A stretch of DNA of 7,830 nucleotides from Eubacterium sp. (GTDB lineage: Bacteria > Bacillota > Clostridia > Lachnospirales > Lachnospiraceae): contig DOVJ01000142.1 in assembly GCA_003520145.1 (NCBI GenBank), positions 1 to 7,830 on the forward strand, in the 5' to 3' direction. This document shows positions 1 through 6,142 of the stretch, one piece after another; the first letter of the stretch is position 1, and the number at the start of each line of letters is the position of its first letter. A program made the position numbers and the translations under genes. The notes below the pieces were generated by a model. The model was given only the letters and a program-made list of their open reading frames with translations. It did no database searches and was not told where the DNA came from.

Positions 1-101
1 GTTCGCCCGCACTTGCAGCGAACTTGCAAAAAGATGACGAAATCTTGCGAATCGTCCTCGTGATTGGTTTTTACATCCTTTTTTATTGGCTAACAATATA
101 A
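1..101 (+). CDS. C-terminal end of a probable membrane protein (partial)
   Basis: Frame 3 is open from the left edge to a TAA at 99-101 and gives 32 residues. They start SPALAANLQKDDEILR and then run into a strongly hydrophobic stretch, IVLVIGFYILFYWLTI, that ends at the stop. An acidic linker followed by a terminal transmembrane helix is what the tail of a small membrane protein looks like, and the two other plus frames have stops within it. I do not recognise the family. The stop lies 24 bases before the pflA start, so the two genes could be co-transcribed. The fragment is short, so chance openness is possible; the hydrophobic composition is the main support. Confidence 0.45.
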   Translation, partial: SPALAANLQKDDEILRIVLVIGFYILFYWLTI

Positions 102-109
102 AAACCAAT
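63..109 (+). repeat. 11-bp perfect inverted repeat in the pflA leader
   Basis: ATTGGTTTTTA (63-73) is the exact reverse complement of TAAAAACCAAT (99-109), with 25 bases between. A smaller hairpin lies inside, TATTG (84-88) with CAATA (94-98), and can be extended by pairing TTTTT (79-83) with AAAAA (100-104). The right arm can therefore pair with either upstream segment. No T-run follows, so it is not a standard intrinsic terminator. A weak promoter-like TTTACA (70-75) lies between the arms, so it could instead be a DNA-level operator. The left arm is within the preceding partial reading frame. Confidence 0.5.
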
Positions 110-125
110 ATTAAAAGGAGCAGAT

Positions 126-908
126 ATGAACAGCGATAACTTGTCCGTAGTCGGACATATACACTCTCTCGAATCATTCGGCACTGTAGACGGTCCTGGC
201 ACCAGATATGTAGTCTTTCTTCAGGGCTGTCCTATGCGTTGTCAGTACTGTCACAATCCTGACACCTGGCCTATGCACGGTGGCAAAGATATGACAGTAA
301 ATGATATCCTAACAGAATATGAAAAAGGCAAAGAATTCTACAAAGCAGGTGGAATCACCTGCACAGGCGGCGAGCCTATGATGCAGATTGACTTCGTAAC
401 AGCTCTATTTACCGAGTGCCAAAAAAGAGGAATACACACATGTCTTGACACCTCTGGTATAGCCTTCAATCCAGCTAACGAGACCTATGTAGCAAAGTGC
501 AGAGCTCTTGCCAAGGTAACATCTCTTGTTATGCTTGATATAAAGCATATCGACCCCGAAGAGCATAAGAAGCTCACATCACAACCTAACGACGGCATCT
601 TAGCCTTCGCACACTTCCTTGAAGAAGAGAAAGTCCCAGTCTGGATACGACATGTAGTAGTTCCTGGTATAACCTACGATGAACACTGGTTATACGAAAC
701 AGGACGCTTTATAGGACTTCTACGAAACCTTAAGTCACTCGATGTCCTTCCTTATCACAATATGGCCATCCCTAAGTACGAGAACCTCGGCATCCCATAT
801 CCACTTAAGGATACACCGCCTCTATCCAAGGAAGATGCGGTTAAAGCAAGAGATATCATACTTAAGGGACTTCATGATGTAAGAAGAGAACACGGATTGG
901 AAAAATAG
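126..908 (+). CDS. pflA: Pyruvate formate-lyase activating enzyme (radical SAM)
   Basis: This 260-residue enzyme uses S-adenosylmethionine and a [4Fe-4S] cluster to install the glycyl radical on pyruvate formate-lyase, which makes formate and acetyl-CoA in anaerobic cells. The radical SAM signature CxxxCxxC is C35, C39, C42 (QGCPMRCQYCHNPDTW). The GGEP motif is at 81-84. Further PFL-activase blocks are TCLDTSG (105-111), LDIKH (137-141), WIRHVVVPGIT (173-183) and LPYH (208-211). The extra ferredoxin-like cysteine insert of many other glycyl-radical activases is absent, and the length is close to E. coli PflA (246). The start is supported by AGGAG at 116-120. No pflB is in the window: a membrane-protein tail lies upstream and a ferredoxin gene downstream. 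No terminator is visible after the stop, so transcripts may run into the ferredoxin gene. Confidence 0.95.
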   Translation: MNSDNLSVVGHIHSLESFGTVDGPGTRYVVFLQGCPMRCQYCHNPDTWPMHGGKDMTVNDILTEYEKGKEFYKAGGITCTGGEPMMQIDFVTALFTECQKRGIHTCLDTSGIAFNPANETYVAKCRALAKVTSLVMLDIKHIDPEEHKKLTSQPNDGILAFAHFLEEEKVPVWIRHVVVPGITYDEHWLYETGRFIGLLRNLKSLDVLPYHNMAIPKYENLGIPYPLKDTPPLSKEDAVKARDIILKGLHDVRREHGLEK

Positions 909-911
909 TTA

Positions 912-940
912 TTGAATATTTTTCTCAACTATAGTATAAT
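912..940 (+). promoter_or_regulatory. Sigma-A type promoter for the ferredoxin gene
   Basis: TTGAAT at 912-917 is followed, after a 17-base spacer, by a perfect TATAAT at 935-940. The predicted transcription start is near 947, leaving a leader of about 25 bases with AAGGAGG at 956-962. It lies directly after the pflA stop, so the ferredoxin gene can be expressed separately from pflA. Confidence 0.8.
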
Positions 941-970
941 AACCCTATCAAGAATAAGGAGGTTTACACA

Positions 971-1141
971 ATGGCATTTGTAATCGGTGATGCTTGCGTT
1001 ATGTGTGGCGCCTGTGCTGCTCAGTGTCCTGTAGAGGCTATAGCTGAGGGCGATGGAAAGTACGAGATTAATAAGGATGCCTGTATCTCATGCGGAGGCT
1101 GTGCTTCTGTATGTCCTATGGGTGCTATAAGCGAAGAATAA
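971..1141 (+). CDS. 2[4Fe-4S] ferredoxin, clostridial type
   Basis: A 56-residue low-potential electron carrier of the cytoplasm. Two CxxCxxCxxxCP motifs bind two [4Fe-4S] clusters: C9, C12, C15, C19 followed by P20, and C38, C41, C44, C48 followed by P49. The halves show the internal duplication typical of clostridial ferredoxins (CPVEAI and CPMGAI at matching places), and the length matches the family (about 55). ATG at 971 follows AAGGAGG (956-962) with an 8-base spacer; a strong promoter precedes it and a strong terminator follows, so it is a self-contained transcription unit. Such proteins serve pyruvate:ferredoxin oxidoreductase, hydrogenase and similar enzymes. Placement right behind pflA raises the possibility that it supplies electrons to that radical SAM enzyme, which is inference. 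Confidence 0.95.
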   Translation: MAFVIGDACVMCGACAAQCPVEAIAEGDGKYEINKDACISCGGCASVCPMGAISEE

Positions 1142-1171
1142 TTGCAAGAAAAAAGTTAAAACAATCATCAA

Positions 1172-1207
1172 AAGAGGGGCTGCTTAAAAAGCCCCCTCTT
1201 ATTTTTC
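1172..1207 (+). terminator. Intrinsic terminator after the ferredoxin gene
   Basis: AAGAGGGGCT (1172-1181) pairs with AGCCCCCTCTT (1190-1200), with one bulged C and an 8-base loop, and is followed by a T-rich tail (ATTTTT, 1201-1206). It lies 30 bases after the ferredoxin stop and 17 bases before azlC. The azlC gene therefore needs read-through or a promoter I could not identify in the short spacer. Confidence 0.9.
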
Positions 1208-1223
1208 TGAAAAGGAAACTATT

Positions 1224-1928
1224 ATGCGAAAGAAAGCATTTAAAGCGGCAGCCCCATGTACCTTTCCGGTTCTTATGGGCTATCTTTTTTTGGGTATCGC
1301 CTTTGGCGTATCCTTAGTCAGTAAGGGATACCATTTCTGTTGGGCGATATTCATGTCCCTTATCATATATGCAGGTAGCGGTCAGTTTCTGGCAGTTGCT
1401 CTGCTAAGCGGCGGTGCTTCTGTTCTTACAAGCGCATTCATGACCTTCATGGTCAATGCCCGCCATCTCTTCTACGGTCTGTCTATGTTTGATAAGTTCG
1501 AAGGTATGAAAGCAAAAAAGCCCTATATGATCTTCTCACTTACTGACGAGACCTACTCACTCATATACAGGACAAAAGTTCCCGAAGGCATAGATAAGAA
1601 CTGGTTTTACTTCTTCATAGCACTTTTAGACCACTTTTACTGGATCATGGGGGGAACTATAGGTGCTTTAGCTGGCTCATTGATTAAGTTCAACCCTAAG
1701 GGTATCGATTTTGCCATGACATCCCTCTTCATCGTTATATTTGTTGAACAGTGGGAAAGCGCGAAGAGTAATCTCCCGGCTATACTAGGCATAGTTGCCA
1801 CTGTCATAGCGCTTATGCTAGTCGGCACCAAAGAGTTCATACTCCTCTCCATGATGATCATCATGCTCTGCCTGATCCTCTTAAGAGGAAAGTTAGAACC
1901 AAAGCTTAAGGAGGACACATCATGCTAA
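1224..1928 (+). CDS. azlC: AzlC family branched-chain amino acid exporter, large subunit
   Basis: A 234-residue inner-membrane protein, the large subunit of the two-part AzlC-AzlD (YgaZ-YgaH) exporter; characterised members export valine and related branched-chain amino acids or their analogues. Family blocks are MGYLFLGIAFGV (18-29), YAGSGQFLAV (49-58), NARHLFYGLS (78-87), SLTDETYSL (105-113) and DHFYWIMGGTIG (136-147). Several hydrophobic segments follow, and the C-terminus is short and charged. The length is close to E. coli YgaZ (about 245). ATG at 1224 has AAAGGA (1211-1216) seven bases upstream. The last codons overlap azlD by 7 bases, indicating translational coupling. The actual substrate cannot be read from sequence. 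Confidence 0.93.
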   Translation: MRKKAFKAAAPCTFPVLMGYLFLGIAFGVSLVSKGYHFCWAIFMSLIIYAGSGQFLAVALLSGGASVLTSAFMTFMVNARHLFYGLSMFDKFEGMKAKKPYMIFSLTDETYSLIYRTKVPEGIDKNWFYFFIALLDHFYWIMGGTIGALAGSLIKFNPKGIDFAMTSLFIVIFVEQWESAKSNLPAILGIVATVIALMLVGTKEFILLSMMIIMLCLILLRGKLEPKLKEDTSC

Positions 1929-2245
1929 GAACGCTTATACTCATACTCGTCATGTCCGTTATGACCTTCTTAACAAGAGCTATCCCATTCATCCTCTTCA
2001 GAGAAGGCAAGGAGACACCGAAGGCAGTTACCTACTTAGGAAAAGTCCTTCCTTACTCGCTTATAGCGATGCTTGTTGTATACTGCCTTAAGGATATGGA
2101 CATCGCCGGCCACTACCACGGCGCAGCCGAGATCATAGCCACACTCTACGTAATCATAGTTCACAAGAAGTGGCATAACCTCCTCATAAGCATCGGCGGC
2201 GGAACCCTGCTGTATATGATACTAGTCCAGGTTGTATTCACATAA
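1922..2245 (+). CDS. azlD: AzlD family branched-chain amino acid exporter, small subunit
   Basis: A 107-residue membrane protein, the small partner of AzlC. It has the usual hydrophobic segments: LRTLILILVMSVMTFL, then the conserved TRAIPF (18-23), LGKVLPYSLIAMLVVY (39-54), a segment around AAEIIATLYVIIV, and a C-terminal LLISIGGGTLLYMILVQVVF. A short HKKWHN basic stretch separates the last two. The start at 1922 lies inside the end of azlC, with AAGGAGG at 1908-1914 and a 7-base spacer, so the subunits are made together. Length and motifs match YgaH/AzlD (about 100-110). A bidirectional terminator follows at once. Confidence 0.93.
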   Translation: MLRTLILILVMSVMTFLTRAIPFILFREGKETPKAVTYLGKVLPYSLIAMLVVYCLKDMDIAGHYHGAAEIIATLYVIIVHKKWHNLLISIGGGTLLYMILVQVVFT

Positions 2246-2290
2246 AAAGCCTCGGCGCATGCGAAAAAAGCACATCGCCGAGGTCTTTCT
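2246..2290. terminator. Bidirectional intrinsic terminator between convergent operons
   Basis: CCTCGGCG (2250-2257) pairs exactly with CGCCGAGG (2276-2283), and the stem continues inward with TGC (2260-2262) and GCA (2270-2272) around an A-rich loop. On the plus strand TCTTTCTT follows; on the minus strand CTTTTTATG follows. It lies immediately after azlD and abuts the stop of the OLD-family gene (2290), so it can serve both. Confidence 0.85.
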
Positions 2291-4137
2291 TATTCAGAAG
2301 TATTAACTTTTCTTGCATTGAAGTAACTAATATTGTCAAGCTTCTCTATTATATCTGCAAATGTTTCGCGATCCGCATATTCTATGTATCGCTTAAGCAC
2401 TTCTTCCTCTTTTTCTTTCTTGAACCTGCCATAGAATATATCATAGAGATTATGACCTCTTCCATAGACAAGTATGTCCTCAAAGTGTTCCTTCAGATCC
2501 TCAACACTCTCTATCTTAATCCCCATGGCTGCCATGGCCTTAAAACTGTTATTCTTATAGAGATACTTCACATACTTTGCATACAGTATATCGAAGAACT
2601 CATCCACACTCCTTACGACCTTAGCCTTCACACATAGCCTTGGGTCAAGAAAGTAGTTTTCTAAACTATAGTATCGAAGTACCAAGACATTTTCCTTACT
2701 GACTCTCGGAAGGTAGCCAAGATCTACTCTCTTGCTGTCCTCATAGAAGCCTATCAGATTCTTAGTCAAAGCTTCTCTATCCTTGCCATCACCATCTCTA
2801 ACCATAAGAAACTGATCCTTGATATAGAGCTGATTCATGTACTTAAGGTTAGCATAAGTCTTGATATTCGTACAACTGTTAGTCGATATGATGGATATAC
2901 GGTTTAGATCAACGCCCGGATAGAACTTACTAAGAAGCATAGGAAGCCTCGTTCTGTCCTGCTTTCCTTCCACGAAGAAGACAAAGTCAACCCCCATAAG
3001 ATCACTTGCGGTATAGCCAAGAGTATCGAGAATCCTGCTAAGCGAAGGCTTCTGCGCGACAGAAGTGTTATACTCCTTATCAAGGCTCACCTGCGCGATA
3101 TTATCACCTGTGAAGTTGATAAGCATGTGCGGTGAATGCGTAGAGAATATGATCTGATTCTTCTTCGACAGACGATAGAGTATATCGCTAGCCACCTTCT
3201 GCATCTTCGGATGAAGATTGCTCTCAGGCTCATCAAGTATGATTATGTGCGGCAGGGCATTCTTCTCATCGATACTACTTTCGAGCAACGATAGGTTATA
3301 GATGCTTCTGTAACCGTTAGAAAGTTCCCTAAGATTCGATACAGTCTTATTCTTAACATTGTGAAACTTAGTCTCAAACTTAAGAAGCGAAGAAACATCA
3401 TTATTCATCTCATAGCTGATAGTCAGTGGTGCTCCGCCGTTCTTAAGGAAGTTACGGTTCACCTTACCCGCGAATTCATCTATATTAGACATAAAAAGCT
3501 TGTACTGAAAGAGCTTTGCGCTCTCTACCAGAGTCAGCTCAGAAGGCTTCTTCTTCTCTATAAGCCCTATGCAGTCAAATCGGTTCGAGCACCTTCTGCT
3601 CTCATCGAAGATGCACCTGTTATCCCTAAGCTTACCAATCTCCTCATTGCCCTCAAACATGAGTATATCGTCCTCGAGGCCTGTTATACCGCTCATATTG
3701 TCGAGTCTGTACACCTTCGGAAATATCTCGCTTATATAAGGATTATTCTTCATGAATTCATCACGATAATACACATCACCAGTCATAGTGCACACATATT
3801 CAAATGTTACGCTATCACCGTTATAAGACGGTATTTTCTCGCAGAACTCCTCATACCACTTGTCATACTTTTTGTACTTGCTTAATATGGCTCTTCTTTG
3901 AAATACATGAAGATCGTCATCGCTTATGTCAAGAGTGAGGCCTATCACGACATTGCCCTCATGATTGCGCTCATTTGGACCTATAACCCTGCCCGAAAAA
4001 GCAGAAGTAACAGCACCGATGATATTACTCTTACCAGCGTTATTCTTGCCGACAAGTATAAGAACCTCTCTTATATCCTTGATCTCGAGATAATCTATAG
4101 ACCTGTAATTAGATATGCATACCGAACTGATCTTCAT
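2290..4137 (-). CDS. OLD-family ATP-dependent nuclease (ABC ATPase + TOPRIM)
   Basis: A 615-residue protein built like overcoming-lysogenization-defect (OLD) nucleases: an N-terminal ABC-type ATPase interrupted by a long insert, then a TOPRIM metal-dependent nuclease. Seen directly: ISNYRSI near the N-terminus, Walker A GKNNAGKS (30-37), signature-like LRELSNGYRSI (269-279), Walker B IIILDEPESNLHP (298-310), and switch histidine STHSPH (H334). The TOPRIM part has FFVEGKQD (E390, D394) and MVRDGDGK (D448, D450), then a SLENYFLDP block (491-499). The insert has closely spaced cysteines C175, C183, C189. Family members cut or nick DNA, and several (P2 Old, GajA) act in phage conflict. No UvrD-like helicase is adjacent, so it is not a Gabija pair; a class 1, single-gene OLD fits best. 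The start has AGAGG at 4144-4148, overlapping the previous gene's stop. It is third in an operon. Substrate and role are unknown. Confidence 0.88.
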   Translation of the reverse strand: MKISSVCISNYRSIDYLEIKDIREVLILVGKNNAGKSNIIGAVTSAFSGRVIGPNERNHEGNVVIGLTLDISDDDLHVFQRRAILSKYKKYDKWYEEFCEKIPSYNGDSVTFEYVCTMTGDVYYRDEFMKNNPYISEIFPKVYRLDNMSGITGLEDDILMFEGNEEIGKLRDNRCIFDESRRCSNRFDCIGLIEKKKPSELTLVESAKLFQYKLFMSNIDEFAGKVNRNFLKNGGAPLTISYEMNNDVSSLLKFETKFHNVKNKTVSNLRELSNGYRSIYNLSLLESSIDEKNALPHIIILDEPESNLHPKMQKVASDILYRLSKKNQIIFSTHSPHMLINFTGDNIAQVSLDKEYNTSVAQKPSLSRILDTLGYTASDLMGVDFVFFVEGKQDRTRLPMLLSKFYPGVDLNRISIISTNSCTNIKTYANLKYMNQLYIKDQFLMVRDGDGKDREALTKNLIGFYEDSKRVDLGYLPRVSKENVLVLRYYSLENYFLDPRLCVKAKVVRSVDEFFDILYAKYVKYLYKNNSFKAMAAMGIKIESVEDLKEHFEDILVYGRGHNLYDIFYGRFKKEKEEEVLKRYIEYADRETFADIIEKLDNISYFNARKVNTSE

Positions 4138-4146
4138 AACACACCT

Positions 4147-4713
4147 CTATTTCTTGCGAACAGAAAAACCAAAAGTACCAAGCTTCTTACCAAGTTCATA
4201 ATACTCACCATGAGAATAAGCAATAGGCTCTGACTTCGCCAGATCAAAGCGCCCCTTAGGGTCCATATAAGCATCGCATACTCTCACAGCAACCACATCT
4301 GCTATAAACATATGATGACTTCCAAGAGGAAGTATATCTCTTACCTTACAAGCGATATGAACAGGACTCCTGGCGATCGCAGGCGCATTAACACCGTCCA
4401 TATAAGATTTCTCAAGACCTAACTTCTCAAACTTATCCACATCGCGTCCGCTAGTCACACCGCAGTAATCAGTCTCCCAGACCAAATCCTTATTCGTCAG
4501 ATTGACTATGAACTCACCGCTTTCCTTGATTATGTTATAAGAATAGCGCTCCGGTCTTATAGATACAGAAAGCATGGGCGGATTCGTATTGATCGTACCT
4601 GCCCATGCTACAGTTATAATATTGTCCTTACCATACTCATCTCTCATACTGAGCATAACAACAGGAAGCGGATAAAGCATATTGCCCGGTTTAAAATCGA
4701 TCATACCACTCAT
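4147..4713 (-). CDS. Flavoredoxin / flavin reductase-like FMN-binding protein
   Basis: A 188-residue cytoplasmic protein of the flavin reductase-like, FMN split-barrel family, nearest in pattern to flavoredoxins of anaerobes. Family blocks are FKPGNMLYPLPVVM (7-20), ITVAWAGT (33-40), NPPMLSVSIRP (44-54), SGEFIVNL (65-72), TDYCGVTSGRDVDKF (81-95), HIACKVRDILPLGSHHMFI (119-137) and a C-terminal YSHGEYYELG (166-175). Members bind FMN and pass electrons or reduce flavin; the partner here cannot be told. The ATG at 4713 overlaps the upstream HD gene stop as ATGA, indicating coupled translation; an internal Met at residue 4 is a weaker alternative start. The OLD gene follows after 9 bases. Redox function and OLD nuclease function have no known link. 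Confidence 0.88.
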   Translation of the reverse strand: MSGMIDFKPGNMLYPLPVVMLSMRDEYGKDNIITVAWAGTINTNPPMLSVSIRPERYSYNIIKESGEFIVNLTNKDLVWETDYCGVTSGRDVDKFEKLGLEKSYMDGVNAPAIARSPVHIACKVRDILPLGSHHMFIADVVAVRVCDAYMDPKGRFDLAKSEPIAYSHGEYYELGKKLGTFGFSVRKK

Positions 4714-5186
4714 GATGCCTTGCCTCTCTTCACCAGATTGTCTATAAACTCACAGATACTCATGTACTTATCGGTAAAAACTATGACCCATGTCTCCTTA
4801 TGCTTAGGAAGAGCAATCGTGATAGGCCACATATGCTTAACTATGATATCCTTCTCAACATCGCTAAGCTCGAATTCTCTCTTAGCGTTAATGTAAGAAC
4901 GCTTCGGATGAGTAAGCCCATGAAAATGTTCTCCCGTCATCTTAGCATATTCATGCCAGTCATATAAGAAAAGATCATGAAGCATACCGCCTCTTGCCGC
5001 AGCTCTCTCATCAAGTCCAAGTTTCTTGCAAATCTTGTAATTAAAGTACGCCACATGCATACTGTGCTTAAAAGTACTCGAATTGCTATGCTGATTAAAC
5101 TTCTTCATCCTAAGAACCTTCTCGTTTGACAAGATGTCCTTCAGATGCTCATAAAATTCTTCTTTTTCATCAAGTCTCTTACCCAT
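4710..5186 (-). CDS. HD-domain metal-dependent phosphohydrolase-like protein
   Basis: A 158-residue protein with a complete H...HD...D pattern: H41 in FKHSMHVAYFNY, H70-D71 in GGMLHDLFLYDW, a further histidine H118 in VKHMWP, and D139 in VFTDKYMS. HD proteins are usually phosphohydrolases acting on nucleotides or cyclic nucleotides; the substrate of this small, stand-alone form is unknown. Reading could extend upstream to a TTG at 5243, but the ATG at 5186 has GGAGG (5192-5196) five bases away, and the extra 19 residues would cover the promoter region, so the ATG is preferred. The stop overlaps the next gene start by 4 bases (ATGA). First gene of a three-gene operon. Confidence 0.85.
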   Translation of the reverse strand: MGKRLDEKEEFYEHLKDILSNEKVLRMKKFNQHSNSSTFKHSMHVAYFNYKICKKLGLDERAAARGGMLHDLFLYDWHEYAKMTGEHFHGLTHPKRSYINAKREFELSDVEKDIIVKHMWPITIALPKHKETWVIVFTDKYMSICEFIDNLVKRGKAS

Positions 5187-5200
5187 GAAAACCTCCACAC

Positions 5201-5243
5201 TTAACATAAGTTTAGCATAAGTAGAGAAAAAAGTAAATAACAA
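5201..5243 (-). promoter_or_regulatory. Candidate promoter with 11-bp tandem repeat before the HD operon
   Basis: On the minus strand TTGTTA (5243-5238) and TATGCT (5219-5214) are 18 bases apart, a moderate match to a housekeeping promoter. Overlapping the -10 are two abutting 11-base repeats, on the plus strand TTAACATAAGT (5201-5211) and TTAGCATAAGT (5212-5222), with one mismatch. A period of about one helical turn over the promoter core would suit an operator. Both readings rest on pattern only. Confidence 0.4.
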
Positions 5244-5250
5244 ATAAACT

Positions 5251-5290
5251 GAGACTGTAAAAAACGAATCAAAACTGTTTTTACAGTCTC
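5251..5290. repeat. Long AT-rich inverted repeat between HD and ABC operons
   Basis: GAGACTGT plus an A-run and C (5251-5265) pairs with GTTTTTACAGTCTC (5277-5290): 14 pairs with one bulged A around an 11-base loop. A second ACTGT (5274-5278) offers a competing partner for the ACAGT of the right arm. Neither strand has a clean T-run after the stem. It may be a second terminator for the ABC operon, an insulator or a regulatory stem in a read-through transcript. Confidence 0.6.
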
Positions 5291-5307
5291 TATTTTGATC
5301 ATTATAC

Positions 5308-5342
5308 TAAAAATGCTGCAAGACCCATGCCTGCAGCACTTT
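5308..5342 (-). terminator. Intrinsic terminator of the ABC transporter operon
   Basis: On the minus strand TGCTGCA (5338-5332) pairs with TGCAGCA (5320-5314) around an 11-base loop. The stem extends outward through a G-U pair and A-T pairs, and TTTTT (5313-5309) follows. It lies just after the stop of the ATPase gene at 5348. Confidence 0.85.
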
Positions 5343-5347
5343 TAGAT

Positions 5348-6142
5348 TTATGACAGCAACGCCCTATCGTTATTGAATTCCTCACCGCTTACAACAGCAA
5401 ACTTATGAAGAAGCTCATCCACAGTAAGATTCTTCTTCTCCTCACCCTTGATATCGAGGATGATCTTACCTTCATTCATCATGATAAGTCGGTTTCCAGT
5501 TGCTATAGCATCACGCATGTTATGAGTGATCATAAGAGTTGTGAGCTTATTTTCGTTAACTATCTTGTTAGTAACCTCAAGAACCTTAGCAGCTGTCTTT
5601 GGATCAAGTGCCGCAGTATGCTCATCAAGAAGAAGAAGCTTAGGCTTCTTTAGCGTCGCCATAAGAAGAGTGATAGCCTGTCTCTGACCACCTGAGAGGA
5701 GTCCAACCTTAGAAGTAAGTCTGTTCTCAAGTCCGAGGTCAAGAGTCTTAAGAAGTTCTCTGTATTCTTCTCTTTCCTTATGAGAGATACCAACTCTGAG
5801 GCCTCTGTGCGCACCACGCCTAGAAGCAAGAGCAAGATTCTCATCTATACACATATTCTTAGCAGTTCCCATCATCGGATCCTGGAACACACGTCCTAAG
5901 AAGGCCGCTCTCTTGTGCTCAGGCATATATGTAACATTGAGTCCATCGATAATTATATCACCCTCATCTACGGTCCACACGCCACAAAGCGCATTCATAA
6001 GAGTAGACTTGCCGGCGCCGTTACCACCGATTATAGTAACAAAATCACCATCATCAAGCTTAAGCGATAAACCATCGAGAACCTTCTTTTCATTAACCGT
6101 TCCCTGATCAAATGTTTTGTGAAGATTGATAGCCTCTAACAT
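5348..6142 (-). CDS. ABC transporter ATP-binding protein (TrpZ-like)
   Basis: A 264-residue cytoplasmic ATPase that powers the importer encoded by the two preceding genes. Seen: Walker A GGNGAGKST (39-47), Q-loop Q87 in VFQDP, signature LSGGQ (149-153), Walker B LLLLDE (169-174) with the family-typical LDEHTAALDP, and switch histidine H207 in ITHNM. The histidine after the Walker B glutamate, where most ABC proteins have proline, is usual in ATPases paired with ABC_sub_bind proteins. The ATG at 6142 overlaps the permease stop as TGATG and has GGAGG (6150-6154) with a 7-base spacer; a GTG one codon earlier is possible but too close to that site. The operon terminator follows. Confidence 0.92.
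   Translation of the reverse strand: MLEAINLHKTFDQGTVNEKKVLDGLSLKLDDGDFVTIIGGNGAGKSTLMNALCGVWTVDEGDIIIDGLNVTYMPEHKRAAFLGRVFQDPMMGTAKNMCIDENLALASRRGAHRGLRVGISHKEREEYRELLKTLDLGLENRLTSKVGLLSGGQRQAITLLMATLKKPKLLLLDEHTAALDPKTAAKVLEVTNKIVNENKLTTLMITHNMRDAIATGNRLIMMNEGKIILDIKGEEKKNLTVDELLHKFAVVSGEEFNNDRALLS

Noticed and set aside
1090..1317. A 75-codon plus-strand reading frame
   Set aside because: It overlaps the ferredoxin end, runs through a strong terminator and into azlC in another frame, and its product is low-complexity and basic.
3361..3885. A 174-codon plus-strand reading frame
   Set aside because: It is wholly antisense to the OLD gene, has no ribosome binding site or recognisable domain, and that gene has conserved motifs on both sides; it is a shadow frame.
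2290..5243. A Gabija, PARIS or retron-type defence system around the OLD protein
   Set aside because: There is no UvrD-like helicase (GajB), the ATPase and TOPRIM domains are fused rather than split as in PARIS, and no reverse transcriptase or retron RNA is present. Only a single OLD-type protein can be supported.
5187..5243. N-terminal extension of the HD protein from a TTG at 5243
   Set aside because: The extension lacks a ribosome binding site and is not HD-like, whereas the ATG at 5186 has GGAGG at good spacing.
5301..5306. A perfect TATAAT on the minus strand
   Set aside because: It follows directly on the T-run of the ABC operon terminator, and no -35-like sequence exists at 16-19 bases upstream.
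5187..5347. A riboswitch or T-box in the longest spacer
   Set aside because: I see no T-box core or known riboswitch consensus, only the terminator and the inverted repeat. Any T-box controlling the transporter would lie upstream of the binding-protein gene, beyond the right edge.
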